The position numbers and the translations under genes were made by a program. A model generated the notes under the pieces. The model saw only the letters and a program-made list of their open reading frames with translations. It was not told the origin of the DNA and did not search any database. This document shows, piece after piece, positions 1 to 11,513 of a DNA stretch of 64,000 nt (positions are counted from its first letter, which is position 1; the number at the start of each line of letters is the position of its first letter). The DNA lies in the NCBI GenBank assembly GCA_963693315.1, contig OY856186.1, forward strand, positions 96,328,943 through 96,392,942, given 5' to 3'. This stretch comes from Diogma glabrata. Taxonomy: Eukaryota; Arthropoda; Insecta; Diptera; Cylindrotomidae.

Positions 1-117
1 GAAACGCAGTCTATATACATTGATCTGATAATGCTGAAAAAAATGACTTTTCTGACTCTCACTGCAGTTTCTTAGTAACCATAAACGATATTTTAATAAT
101 TTTGTTTTAGTTTTTCT

Positions 118-395
118 GCCTTAAGGTTCAAATACAATAGATCCGTTCCGTTCCGTTCGTTTTTTATCCGTCTCAATCCGTTCGTTTTAAAAAACACAAT
201 ACAACCGCTCCGTCTTTAATTATCCAAAAATTTATATTTTATTTATATTTATATTTTTATAGATAGATTTGCTAAATTATATTCATATTTCATGAAATTT
301 GTTTAAATCTGCTTATTTATATTGACGATTGGAGGAAACTTCTGGTGGTAAGAATCAGAACTAGTACTCCCATATAAATTTTGACATTTAGTTCA
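118..395. repeat. Left arm of a diverged inverted repeat (partner 17255-17510)
   Basis: Two blocks match the reverse complement of the partner: an outer block around CAATAGATCCGTTCCGT and an inner block running from ATTGACGATTGGA to ACTAGTACTCCCATATAA. The order and spacing of the blocks agree in both arms and the sequence between them has drifted. Bases 1-117 and 396-442 show nothing recognisable. The arms could be the ends of an old DNA transposon into which the LTR element at 447-14827 later inserted; that is inference. Confidence 0.6.
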
Positions 396-442
396 TTTTT
401 GTATACATTCTAAAATTTGTGTTTACATTAGTAAGTTTAAAA

Positions 443-446
443 GTTT
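443..446. repeat. Target site duplication GTTT of retrotransposon 1, left copy (right copy 14828-14831)
   Basis: GTTT directly precedes the left LTR and recurs directly after the right LTR. A four-base duplication is normal for Ty3/gypsy integrases. Confidence 0.8.
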
Positions 447-1498
447 TGTAATGGCCCTGATTCGAAGCCAACGTATTGTGTTTTGGACCTTTATAAATTA
501 TGTCTAATACATATATATATTCCTAAAAAAAAATTGCGGGATAACCGGAATCATACCCACACAAACCTAAAAAAATTTTTGGGAATCTCTTAGCTTTATA
601 CAATTAGCCTGTCATCAAAAAGCTTATTTGGATCACATAAAAGATATAAATTCAATACTAAAAAGAAAATTTAGAAAAATACCTTATTTTAAATTGTTGA
701 TTGATGAAATCCGACTCTGGTTCACTAAATTCTTTTCTTCTAGTCCACATATATTCCTTTAGTTTTGTTCTTCCACTCCTACATACCAAAGATGCATTTC
801 ATTTTCCAATTATTGATGATGTCACTTCATTTATTTATTCCGGTTCGAAATGATGACTGCAAAATCATTTCTTTTTCTTCATTCAACAATCTTAATTTCT
901 CTTTGTTTTAACGAATCCAAAATTTCACCGTTATTTTTCATAAGTGATTATTATTAAAACATACAATCACTTTTATATTGAAATTTATATTACTTGTAAT
1001 ATTTTCACAAAATGATTATTATAAAAAAAGATATAATGATAAAACATACAATCACTTTTCTAGTGAAATCTATATTATTTATAATTTTGTAATATTTTCT
1101 ATTTTTTTCATTCTAGATGTGATCTTTTTTTTTTAATGACCAAAAATCGGAATCAAAAAGAATCATCCTTTTGTTTTAAAAATTAAAAACTGAATAATGA
1201 AAAAAATGTGATTTTCCTTTTGACATCTTCTAATGAAAATATCAAATCGTGTAACACCAAAGATTCAACAAAAATTAGTAACGACATCTGTTCGTTAGAA
1301 TTGGAAATAAAATTGAGTACGTTCGTTTGTTTTTTATAGTATATTCGAAATTTAACTAGCCGTTAAGTATTAGAAAATTTTAAAATGATTATTAATGAAA
1401 AAAAATGAACTGAAACTAATGAAATAAATTTTTATTGAATTAGAAAAAGAAGATGAATTGGTTTTATTGTTGTGCAGGCGAATATAGCGGACGTTACA
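447..1498 (-). repeat. 3' LTR of retrotransposon 1
   Basis: Starts TGTAATGGCC and ends GCGGACGTTACA. It is nearly identical, at 1052 bp, to 13776-14827. It is the 3' LTR because pol is read on the minus strand toward it. The interval 1499-1822 between pol and this LTR holds no ORF I recognise. Confidence 0.92.
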
Positions 1499-1822
1499 CC
1501 ATGAATTCAAGGTAAAAACCAAGGTATTTACCCTTGAAATCACAAAAACGTCGTCACCCCCTCCACGTCAGAAACCACCGAACTACTTCCCACAACTAAT
1601 CTGTATCTGGGATCGAGATACCCACAGTCACTGGCGTCAAGACCGATGACCGGTTCCAACACTTATGAAGTCCCTAGGAACTTCACTGAGTACTGAGACC
1701 GACCATCCATCCGAACGTCAGCACTATGGACACCCCGATACAACCAGTAAGTATGACACTGAAGATGTGAACCCAAGAGACAACAACCAGACAGAGGAAC
1801 TACCCTACCTAACGAAAAGACA

Positions 1823-4800
1823 TCATTCCCTGATGTCTTTCGCGTGATGGACTCCAAGATTCTTACCGCTCATATCTGTGCACTCATAGAGTACATTTCC
1901 AATCTTAGTCTTAATCATTGCAGGTAAGAACTTTGGAGCCAATTTTGCCGAGAATTTTTTTGTAGCGTCACTCAAATGATGTTGCCGTACAAACACACGT
2001 TGTTGTGGTTGAAAAGTCCGTAGTTTAGATCGCAGGTTATACTGATGTTGCGATTTCTTGAAGGCTGCTTTTAAATTTTCCTGAACCCGGTTCCTGAGCA
2101 GAGTCAAATGATCAGAGCGTTCTATTTCCTCACCAGCATCTTCACCAAGCTGGTGTAGTGATCTCAACAAATGGTAAGTATTTCCATCCGAGATTGGATG
2201 TTGACCAAATAATAGATAGTACGGTGAGTACTTGGTAGCTGAATGTACTGCAGCCCGCAGTGCATAAGCGATTTCACCAATCTGTGAATCCCACTTGGTA
2301 TGTTGACCTTTAATGAACGCTCGAATTGCTGCTAGAACTGACCTATTGACCCGCTCTGACGCGTTGCTTTGAGGACTATAGACACCGGTCCTAATGTGTT
2401 TAATGCCGAAATCTGACAAAAGACTTTGAAAGTTCCTACTAGTGAACTGCTTGCCATTGTCACTGTGTAGAAACTCTGGTACCCCATATGTAAGAAACAC
2501 TTCGTTCCTTAGAAAAGCATTCACCTTCGGTGAAGTTGCGTTTCTAAGTGGTTTCAGTAGTACAAACTTCGTAGAATGATCCAGAACTATCAATAACACC
2601 GTATTCCCAAGTGTAGAACGAGGGTACGGTCCCAAAAAATCTATATAGACTCTCTGCCATGGACGTGCTGTTTCGAATTGATATTGCAGCGGAGGACGCA
2701 ATATCTGATTCGTGGCTTTTGTTTGTTTACATGTGTCGCAGGACACAACATAGTTGTGTACCTGTGACGCCATGCCCGGCCAGTAATAAAGACGTCGAAG
2801 TAATTCTAAAGTCTTTTTAACACCTCCATGAGCAGCAGTACTATCATCATGATGTTTCTGAATCATGTTGGAAGTCAGCGGTTTTGGTACCCAGAGTTTC
2901 CACACAGGAACATCGTTAGGTATTGCATCAGGTCTTGGCTCAATACGTATGTATAGCTTATCATCCACGACTTTAACTGAAGGAAAGTCCTTGGGGGATG
3001 ATTGAACTTTAGCTATCATATCCGTATATTCGTTGTGCCGATAACCTTCATTGTCGATTTTAATTTCATTAATGTGATGTACTAATGCTTCCGTCAATTC
3101 CTCGTGTGTATCGTCATAAAGACGAGATAGAGCATCAGGGACTATATTTTGGGTACCTTTTTGGTGGACAATGGTAAAATCCATATGTTGGAGTTTTAGG
3201 CTCCACCTAGCCAGACGACCACTCAAGTCTTTCTGTGACATAAGCCACTTCAGACTTGAGTGATCTGTCACAATTGTGAATCGGTGACCTTCAACATAGC
3301 CCCTGAATTTCTTCACACTCAGAATTGCCGCAAGACATTCAAGCTCAGAAACAGAATAGTTTCGATGAGCTTTATTAAGTTTTTTCGACATGAAGGCTAT
3401 CGGACACTCTTGTCCGTCCTCGTCGATCTGATACAGTACACTACCTATCCCTGTCAGACTCGCATCGCATCTAATAAAGAACTCTTTATTATAATCAGGG
3501 TTAATTAATACCGGTGCTGTAGTCAGAAATCTTTTTAAATTTTCAAAAGCTGCTTGAGCTTCTAATGTCCATTTCAATTTTCCCGAACTCTTTTTTAATA
3601 AATCTGTAATCGGTGAAACCACGCTTGCATAGTTTGGTATAAAACGTTGGTACCAACCAGCCATTCCTAAAAGACGTCGTATTTGTTTTACTGTAGATGG
3701 AGCTGGGTACTCTGCCACAGCTCTTACCTTGTCAGGGTCTGTTCGAAGACCATCTTCACCAACCAAAAATCCTAAGTATTTCACCTATCTCAGAACAAAT
3801 TTACTTTTCTTGAGGTTTATTGTTAACCCAGCCGCTCTTAACAATGAAGAGACCTTGGACAGCAATTCCATATGTTCCTGGAACGTGGAAGAGACTACCA
3901 ATAGATCATCTAAATAAACAAAGACATTTTCGTGATATTGATGTGGTATCACTTTGTGCATTAGCCGACACATTGTCTGGGGAGCATTGCACAATCCAAA
4001 GGGCATAACCCGGAATTGATACAATGGACGACCAGGCACTGTGAAGGCTGTCTTGTCTCTAGATGCTTCTGCCAGAGGAATCTGCCAGAAAGCATCTTTG
4101 AGATCAATACTTGAAATGTACTTTGTGCTATTTAGACGACCTAATAAGCCATCAATCAAGGGAAGACGGTAAGCGTCCTTTTTAGTTAGTGAATTGACAC
4201 GACGGCTATCAATACATAATCTGCTTTTACCAGATTCTTTTTGTACCAGGACCACTGGCGAGCACCACGAACTGTTAGACTCTTCGATCACGCCCATTTG
4301 AAGCATCCGGTCAAGTTCGGCATAAACCTTTAGTTGAACAGCCGGCGATGTGGGATAATGCCTCTGTTTAACAGGTGCACTATCACCAACATCGATGACA
4401 TGTTCAACCAAAGAAGTCTTTCCGAGTCCAGACACTTCAAATGACGGGAAAGAATCCTTGATCATATCCAGTTCTCGTTGCTGGTCAGTGGTGAGGTTGA
4501 GTGTATTTAAATTTTGTAGCTCTGTGCGAGTCAGTTCACTAACAAATGAAGGAACAATACCAAATTTCTCCCAGAAATCTATGCCCAGGTAGAGCTCTTC
4601 TCGTAATCCAGGGACTATATGGAACCGCATTGGTTTAGTGGAGCCATTCACAGTTATTGGAATTTCGATGTAACCCAAATTTTTTGTTGCAGTACCATCC
4701 GCCGTACGAATACACGAAGTGTACTTACGGTAGGTTGTACCTGCTGATTCCAATAATTCCAAGGAATTCCTTCCAAGTATAGTGATTGACGCTCCACTAT

Positions 4801-5143
4801 CCAATAATTCTGCGATATTTTTGTCCAAAATCCTTATTGTCAATCGCGGCCGAGGATCCTTTGTTTCTGAAAGGATAGATGAAATACAAGCTTTACGAAA
4901 TAATTTCCTCATCCTCCAATATCTGATGTTACGTTCCAGACGTTTAAAATACGTTCGATGTAATGATGGGAAATTAAATGTAATTGGTGATTTTATTCGG
5001 GTTTCATTGGTGGTTGCCGATCGTCCTGCGTTCCTACATCTCTCGTCGATTTCTTCGGGCTCATTGGATGTTGAACCGAGGGTACCATCCCCGAAGCATG
5101 TACTCTCGGACGGTAGTTTAACGACGGGTGACAATATGAACAA
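1823..5143 (-). pseudogene. pol: pol of retrotransposon 1 (protease-RT-RNase H-integrase), interrupted by a TAG
   Basis: One reading frame runs from 5143 to 1823 except for a single amber codon at 3785-3787, which falls just after the RT palm. The first part (452 aa) has the aspartic protease triad DSG at about residue 115, followed by RT with the LPLI, FGLCNAP and YLDD motifs. The second part (653 aa) has the RT thumb, RNase H (RCDAS), an integrase HHCC zinc finger (HH.. then CDTC), and the integrase core with D in YIDFLG, D in SDNG and E in ASERVNRS. The frame overlaps the upstream zinc-knuckle ORF by about 150 bases in the -1 register, as expected for gag-pol frameshifting. The enzymes would copy and integrate the element's RNA. 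The stop makes this copy defective unless it is suppressed. The family assignment is firm; activity is doubtful. Confidence 0.93.
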
Positions 5144-5394
5144 TTTGCATAAACCACATCCGGCTTGTTACATTTCCAACAATACAACTTAATTCTATTC
5201 TTAGAGCACTCAGGAGCTCGATGACCGTTTACTCCACATCTGAAACATACTATTGGTTGTCTAGATATTGATGGACCAGGTTGAATGTTATCCGATGTTA
5301 TGCCAGGTCGCTGCAATATCCGTCTCTGTGTTGAATCCACCGCTTCAATATATCCATGTTGTTCTGGTTCAGCATCCACCTCATAATCATCCAT
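4993..5394 (-). CDS. gag: gag nucleocapsid segment of retrotransposon 1 (zinc knuckle)
   Basis: This 133-aa frame has a canonical CCHC knuckle, CFRCGVNGHRAPEC, followed about ten residues later by a second cysteine group (CWKC.. then CSYC). The same pair of motifs closes gag of retrotransposon 2 in this window. It would be the RNA-binding C-terminal part of Gag. Its capsid part is not directly upstream: a 1.4-kb LTR-like block (5398-6803) separates the two, so the segment starts with an apparent ATG at 5394 that was probably internal to the ancestral gag. It overlaps pol in the -1 frame. The 133-aa length is far short of a full Gag. Confidence 0.8.
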   Translation of the reverse strand: MDDYEVDAEPEQHGYIEAVDSTQRRILQRPGITSDNIQPGPSISRQPIVCFRCGVNGHRAPECSKNRIKLYCWKCNKPDVVYANCSYCHPSLNYRPRVHASGMVPSVQHPMSPKKSTRDVGTQDDRQPPMKPE

Positions 5395-5397
5395 AAC

Positions 5398-6803
5398 TGT
5401 AACTCGCTAATTTATTGCGAGTAGCTATATAATAGCTTGGACTTTTCACTAAAATTATTCAAAAGAAAAAAATTGTAAACGGAATCGTGAATCATCCCCA
5501 CACTAATCTAGAGTTAGGAATCTCTTAAAATAGGTCGATTTACCTTAACATAGAATAATAATAAAAAAAAATCTAATATCTAGTATTAATAATGTACAAT
5601 AGAAATTACTCACAAATAAAGAGAAATTGTTAATTGGTTGTCTTCCAGATCCTTGATACTGCTAGTATTCTTTTACCATACACCATTCAATCTTTCCAGG
5701 TTTCACTTTAATCAGGTTAACAACGGTGAATGACGATATGCTTCACCAGGACGCTTCTTCAATAGCCAGAATACGACAATCTTCTCCACGGCATTAACGT
5801 AAACAAACTATATTGGAACAATTTATTCCTTCCAAACGACAGCATTAATGATATCGCCAGTGATTAATGTTAGTAATGATCATGCACGATGATTTCCATA
5901 ACAGCATCAATACTTGGATATCCAACATAAGAATATTAATTTGTAAATAGATAACATCAACAATGACTACAATGCCGATTGATAGGAACAATCATCAATT
6001 ACCACTTTCGTAACAGTTATCTAATTTACCTCGAATCATCCAAATTGTAACAGGTAACGGTGAATAATAATGGCAATAGTGATGAGTAACAGTAACAATC
6101 ATCAATGAAAATTTCTTCAGTAACTTAGAAGTAAAACTTATGTTGTATTAAGTTGTTATATATAATATTACCTCTTGTAATTGACCAAAGATTTCATGTG
6201 GTCATGCTTGGCATGACTACCTTGATGACAGCTTTTACTATAGTTTTCCTGCATCCATGGATTGTTTCCAACCCCAAAATTGAATAATAACACTGGATGT
6301 ATTAGTTTAATTTAAAAATTTTCTTTTTTTTTTCAATAACTTTAATTATTAAAACAGTAAAAACAATTATCATGAATTACTTATGGAAGCTATTTCTTTT
6401 TTTATCATTTTTCTTACACAGAAGAATTAAAAAAACAAGTAAAACTTTTCTACTATCCAAAATTGAATTGTTTGATAAGCAAACATGGAATGACATATCC
6501 AAAAAATTGGAAAAATGTGATTTAATTGTTTTACATCTTCTAATCAAAATCGTGTAACACCAAAGATTCAGCAAAAATTAGTAACGACATCTGTTCGTTA
6601 GAATTGGAAATAAAATTGAGTACGTTCGTTTGTTTTTTATAGTATATTCGAAATTTAACTAGCCGTTAAGTATTAGAAAATTTTAAAATGATTATTAATG
6701 TAAAAAAAAATGAACTGAAACTAATGAAATAAATTTTTATTGAATTGGAAAAAGAAGATGAATTGGTTTTATTGTTGTTTAGGCGAACATAGCGGACGTT
6801 ACA
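5398..6803 (-). repeat. Diverged internal LTR (LTR') lodged between gag capsid and nucleocapsid
   Basis: The block has the same end pattern as the outer LTRs: TGTAACTCGC at 5398 and GCGGACGTTACA ending at 6803. The last 250 bases are very close to the outer LTR end, while the rest is alignable only in patches such as the GGAATCTCTTA motif near 5515. It is about 1.4 kb against 1052 bp for the outer LTRs, so it comes from a related but distinct subfamily. The flanking bases do not form a clear target duplication, so recombination between two elements fits better than a simple insertion. A 61-aa ORF at 6372-6557 lies inside and looks like chance. Confidence 0.65.
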
Positions 6804-6805
6804 AA

Positions 6806-8186
6806 TTCTTAAATTTGGTGTTCTGGTCGGAACTGGTGTGGACCACAAACGTTCGAACTTCTGACATAAAGTCCGAAGTTCATCAATAGAATTTATGGTT
6901 GCTGCTAGTGTAGCATTTTTGAGCTCCACACTCAGTCCCTCCCGAGCAATCTCTAGCATTTCACGATCAGCAAATGGACGTACTAAGCGACGGTTCAACG
7001 AACCAATCTCCACTAGGTACTCATACACGCTCTCCTTTGACTTTTGTTTGCGGTTCAGAAGAACTCGCAAGATCGCCTTATCATCAGTGAGCGTACCGAA
7101 GGTTTGGAGGAGTCCCTCCCTTAGCACTGGATAGGTCACCACCTCATATTCATGAGTTAAGTTCAAATAGTATCGGTCGGCAGCCCCCTTGAGGTACGTG
7201 GAACGATAGACCTAAGGTCGTCCCAATTCACACGGTCCCTCCTGGCAGCCGCCTCAACTCTGTGAACAAACTCATGAACATCAGGAGAGTGACCATCTCC
7301 TGTGAAGGTTGGAACCCAATTTGAGTCATAACGACTCAAATTGTTCCCACGAACACCCTCGGTACTCCACTGGTGCTAACGCTGGAGCCGCGTCACGCCA
7401 TACCTGAGGAGGTTAGTTGTACGGTGGTGGTGCTGTTAGTGGAGCAGGTGGATATACTGGTGGTAGTTGTACCTGTGGTACTGATGGATAATTTAATTGT
7501 GGTTTTGGTTGTACCAATGCTGGATTGTTATGTGTATGTTCAGATTGGAGTGATGGACCCAATTGTGGTATTGCAAAGTCCTCAGCTCTCAAACCCGATT
7601 GCTGGAAATAAGCCGGTGGTGCCTGACCTGACCGTCTCTGTTGTTGCTGGTTTGGACGATTCAGACTATGTATTGTTTCCGATATTGGCCGTACTGGGAT
7701 CGGTGTGGATCTCTCATCTGGCTGAAAAGCAGGTGAAGCAGATGGAGCAGATGATACTCCTGGTTTACTCTGCATAATTGGACGTGTTGATAATGATCCT
7801 ATTATACTCCAAGCGCGTGACAATTGTGAGATAGCGTAGGTGCGGGCTTCTTGCAAGTCATTGCGAGGACCCAACCTATTCATCCTACCCGTGTAATGTA
7901 ACACTCGATTCGCCAAACCATCTAAGAAGGTCTGATCAATCGGTGACTGAAGTCGTCGTACTTGATTTAAAATAAGTTGTGCTGCCTGCACCACCATTTG
8001 AGATTCCTCTATCAAATCTCTCGCATGAGACACTGTTATTGGAACTGACCCATGATCTACATGGTTTCGCAGTTCCTCTGCCCAATCGGCCCCCCCAAAG
8101 TTCACACCCCGAACCAAACATTCGACCTGTAGTTCGGTGGGTTCCAGACCATAGAACGGATGGTCAACGTCTATTTGGTTTGACAT
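6806..8186 (-). pseudogene. gag: gag N-terminal and capsid region, copy B, frameshifted
   Basis: A 257-aa ORF (8186-7413) starts at an ATG and ends in a proline/glutamine-rich stretch with a PPPY-like tail. It stops, and capsid-like sequence then continues in other frames. One frame carries a WVPTFTGDG..DVHEFVHRVE stretch; after a further shift, the 7166-6806 frame carries the rest of the capsid with the helix-rich pattern of retrotransposon Gag (repeated charged residues, ending ..LCQKFERLW). At 6806 the reading frame runs directly into LTR'. The capsid pattern resembles residues 230-400 of retrotransposon 2 gag. At least two shifts or stops break the gene, so it is inactive as drawn. It would have formed the particle shell. 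The identical copy A lies at 10133-11513. Confidence 0.75.
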
Positions 8187-9490
8187 TTTGATGGTAAAAC
8201 CCGTAAAATTATGAACTCGCTAACAACAACACCAAAACCAATTCCCAACAACAAAAAAAAGTTAGTACGCTGTAAATGTAAAAATAATGAAAAACGCAGA
8301 AACGAAAAAAAAACCAACGAACGCCCAATTCGAAAACACAAAAATTTGTAAAAACCAAATTCCGTAAAAGAACAAAAAGACCACCGTCGTACCCAATCTT
8401 TGCTTTACCTTTCACAAAAATTCCTAAAATATTGTGTATAAAAATATAATTTATTTATTTAATTTCAGATATGCTGAAATTTCAGAATTAATTATATACC
8501 TAAAATTATTTATTGACGATAGCACCCCTAAAAATATTTATTTATTTTTAAAAAAAATTGAAAAAATAAAAAATATTCAAAAGAATGTTTATTTATCGTA
8601 AGCACCGTCTTAACTTTGAAATATTGATTTATTTTTAAGAAAAATAAAAAATATTTAGTTATATCTTGATGTAGTGTGTATTTAAAAAAATTTATTTATT
8701 TAGTTACCTAAAATTATTTAATTCTAAAGAAAATTATTTTATTTAATAAAAATTTTATTTAATTAATTTTCAAAAAAATTGTTTTATTTATTTTATTTTT
8801 TTATTTAATAATTAGATAAGAGATTCCCAAAATCAAGATTCGTCTGGAGACAATTTAAAAAGTAAGTATGGTACAATATCTATTTTGTTTAAATCTAAAA
8901 TATCGCGTTCGCGAGCCCACTCCAACAATGCCAACAATGCCTCCAAAGTATAATTGGTTCTTCTCTTCATTACACCGAAGAAGCCTCTGAGCAAAGAATG
9001 GTACTACTGGTTTGCACCTAAGTACAAACACAGCAACACCACTCCTCGTCCCTGAGAACTCCCTCGCTGAATGAAGAGAAGAAACCAATGTTCTTCGATC
9101 GCATAACCCCGATGGCCATAGGCGACCTAAGAACGTCATTAATGTTAAAGAGTGAAGCTCTATGGATGGCTTTTTAGGCCTACCGCTGAAGAGAGAATTA
9201 TTTACACCCTAATAAACATAAACCAATTCAAGAAAAAAACCATTTACTCAAAATAAAGTACTAGCACAAATAGTACTTATTAAAAAAATTATTTGCAGGT
9301 AGTGCAAAAATATGTACAATGCATACCAAAAGAAAATTATATACAAATTAACTATATACAAAAATAATTACAAAAATATTTACAAAATGTACCATATATA
9401 CATTATATACATTGGCGGTATAAAAAAACAATCTCTGAAAAAAATTACCACCCCAAAACGGTTTTTTGGGGTGGTAATTTTACCTCTTGT
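8187..9490 (-). other. AT-rich leader upstream of gag, copy B
   Basis: It runs from the gag ATG back to the duplication junction. It has long A/T runs (8420-8830) and a less AT-rich patch near 8870-9160 with a 94-aa ORF that matches nothing I know. It is treated as untranslated leader of the element. Copy A is 11514-12794. Confidence 0.5.
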
Positions 9491-9508
9491 AAATATTACC
9501 TCTTGTAA
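9441..9508. repeat. Junction of the tandem duplication: hairpin plus 13-bp direct repeat
   Basis: Arms 9441-9458 and 9464-9481 are perfectly complementary (18 bp) around a 5-base loop, built on ATTACCACCCCAAAA. Immediately after, TTACCTCTTGTAA occurs twice (9480-9492 and 9496-9508). The right end of copy A (about 12770-12794) has only the left arm of the hairpin, so the inverted arm was created when the duplication formed. Confidence 0.85.
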
Positions 9509-10130
9509 TTGACCAAAGATTTCATGTGGTCATGCTTGGCATGACTACCTTGATGACAGCTTTTACTATAGTTTTCCTGCATCCATGGATTGTTTCCAAC
9601 CCCAAAATTGAATAATAACACTGGATGTATTAGTTTAATTTAAAAATTTTCTTTTTTTTTCAATAACTTTAATTATTAAAACAGTAAAAACAATTATCAT
9701 GAATTACTTATGGAAGCTATTTCTTTTTTTATCATTTTTCTTACACAGAAGAATTAAAAAAACAAGTAAAACTTTTCTACTATCCAAAATTGAATTGTTT
9801 GATAAGCAAACATGGAATGACATATCCAAAAAATTGGAAAAATGTGATTTAATTGTTTTACATCTTCTAATCAAAATCGTGTAACACCAAAGATTCAGCA
9901 AAAATTAGTAACGACATCTGTTCGTTAGAATTGGAAATAAAATTGAGTACGTTCGTTTGTTTTTTATAGTATATTCGAAATTTAACTAGCCGTTAAGTAT
10001 TAGAAAATTTTAAAATGATTATTAATGTAAAAAAAAATGAACTGAAACTAATGAAATAAATTTTTATTGAATTGGAAAAAGAAGATGAATTGGTTTTATT
10101 GTTGTTTAGGCGAACATAGCGGACGTTACA
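9493..10130 (-). repeat. Partial LTR', copy A
   Basis: It is identical to the right part of the block at 5398-6803 and ends with the same GCGGACGTTACA. The left half is missing because the duplication breakpoint lies inside LTR'. Confidence 0.75.
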
Positions 10131-10132
10131 AA

Positions 10133-11513
10133 TTCTTAAATTTGGTGTTCTGGTCGGAACTGGTGTGGACCACAAACGTTCGAACTTCTGACATAAAGTC
10201 CGAAGTTCATCAATAGAATTTATGGTTGCTGCTAGTGTAGCATTTTTGAGCTCCACACTCAGTCCCTCCCGAGCAATCTCTAGCATTTCACGATCAGCAA
10301 ATGGACGTACTAAGCGACGGTTCAACGAACCAATCTCCACTAGGTACTCATACACGCTCTCCTTTGACTTTTGTTTGCGGTTCAGAAGAACTCGCAAGAT
10401 CGCCTTATCATCAGTGAGCGTACCGAAGGTTTGGAGGAGTCCCTCCCTTAGCACTGGATAGGTCACCACCTCATATTCATGAGTTAAGTTCAAATAGTAT
10501 CGGTCGGCAGCCCCCTTGAGGTACGTGGAACGATAGACCTAAGGTCGTCCCAATTCACACGGTCCCTCCTGGCAGCCGCCTCAACTCTGTGAACAAACTC
10601 ATGAACATCAGGAGAGTGACCATCTCCTGTGAAGGTTGGAACCCAATTTGAGTCATAACGACTCAAATTGTTCCCACGAACACCCTCGGTACTCCACTGG
10701 TGCTAACGCTGGAGCCGCGTCACGCCATACCTGAGGAGGTTAGTTGTACGGTGGTGGTGCTGTTAGTGGAGCAGGTGGATATACTGGTGGTAGTTGTACC
10801 TGTGGTACTGATGGATAATTTAATTGTGGTTTTGGTTGTACCAATGCTGGATTGTTATGTGTATGTTCAGATTGGAGTGATGGACCCAATTGTGGTATTG
10901 CAAAGTCCTCAGCTCTCAAACCCGATTGCTGGAAATAAGCCGGTGGTGCCTGACCTGACCGTCTCTGTTGTTGCTGGTTTGGACGATTCAGACTATGTAT
11001 TGTTTCCGATATTGGCCGTACTGGGATCGGTGTGGATCTCTCATCTGGCTGAAAAGCAGGTGAAGCAGATGGAGCAGATGATACTCCTGGTTTACTCTGC
11101 ATAATTGGACGTGTTGATAATGATCCTATTATACTCCAAGCGCGTGACAATTGTGAGATAGCGTAGGTGCGGGCTTCTTGCAAGTCATTGCGAGGACCCA
11201 ACCTATTCATCCTACCCGTGTAATGTAACACTCGATTCGCCAAACCATCTAAGAAGGTCTGATCAATCGGTGACTGAAGTCGTCGTACTTGATTTAAAAT
11301 AAGTTGTGCTGCCTGCACCACCATTTGAGATTCCTCTATCAAATCTCTCGCATGAGACACTGTTATTGGAACTGACCCATGATCTACATGGTTTCGCAGT
11401 TCCTCTGCCCAATCGGCCCCCCCAAAGTTCACACCCCGAACCAAACATTCGACCTGTAGTTCGGTGGGTTCCAGACCATAGAACGGATGGTCAACGTCTA
11501 TTTGGTTTGACAT
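10133..11513 (-). pseudogene. gag: gag N-terminal and capsid region, copy A, frameshifted
   Basis: It has the same 257-aa (11513-10740) and 166-aa (10493-9993) frames as copy B, with the same stop and shifts, so the damage predates the duplication. The 3' end of the capsid frame reads into partial LTR' at 10130. It is nearer the 5' LTR than copy B and would be the first gag encountered on a transcript. Confidence 0.75.

Larger units (their letters stand above)
6164..9490. repeat. Tandem duplication in retrotransposon 1, copy B (copy A at 9492-12794)
   Basis: About 3.33 kb is repeated almost without change. All ORF translations in the two copies are identical, and the only difference I found is one T in a T-run (10 versus 9). 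Each copy contains part of LTR', the gag capsid region and its leader. The duplication is very recent, or it is an assembly error. Confidence 0.93.

Noticed and set aside
7373..7777. 134-aa plus-strand ORF (and its duplicate at 10700-11104)
   Set aside because: Antisense shadow of the Pro/Gln-rich end of gag; the valine-rich composition comes from the complementary codons.
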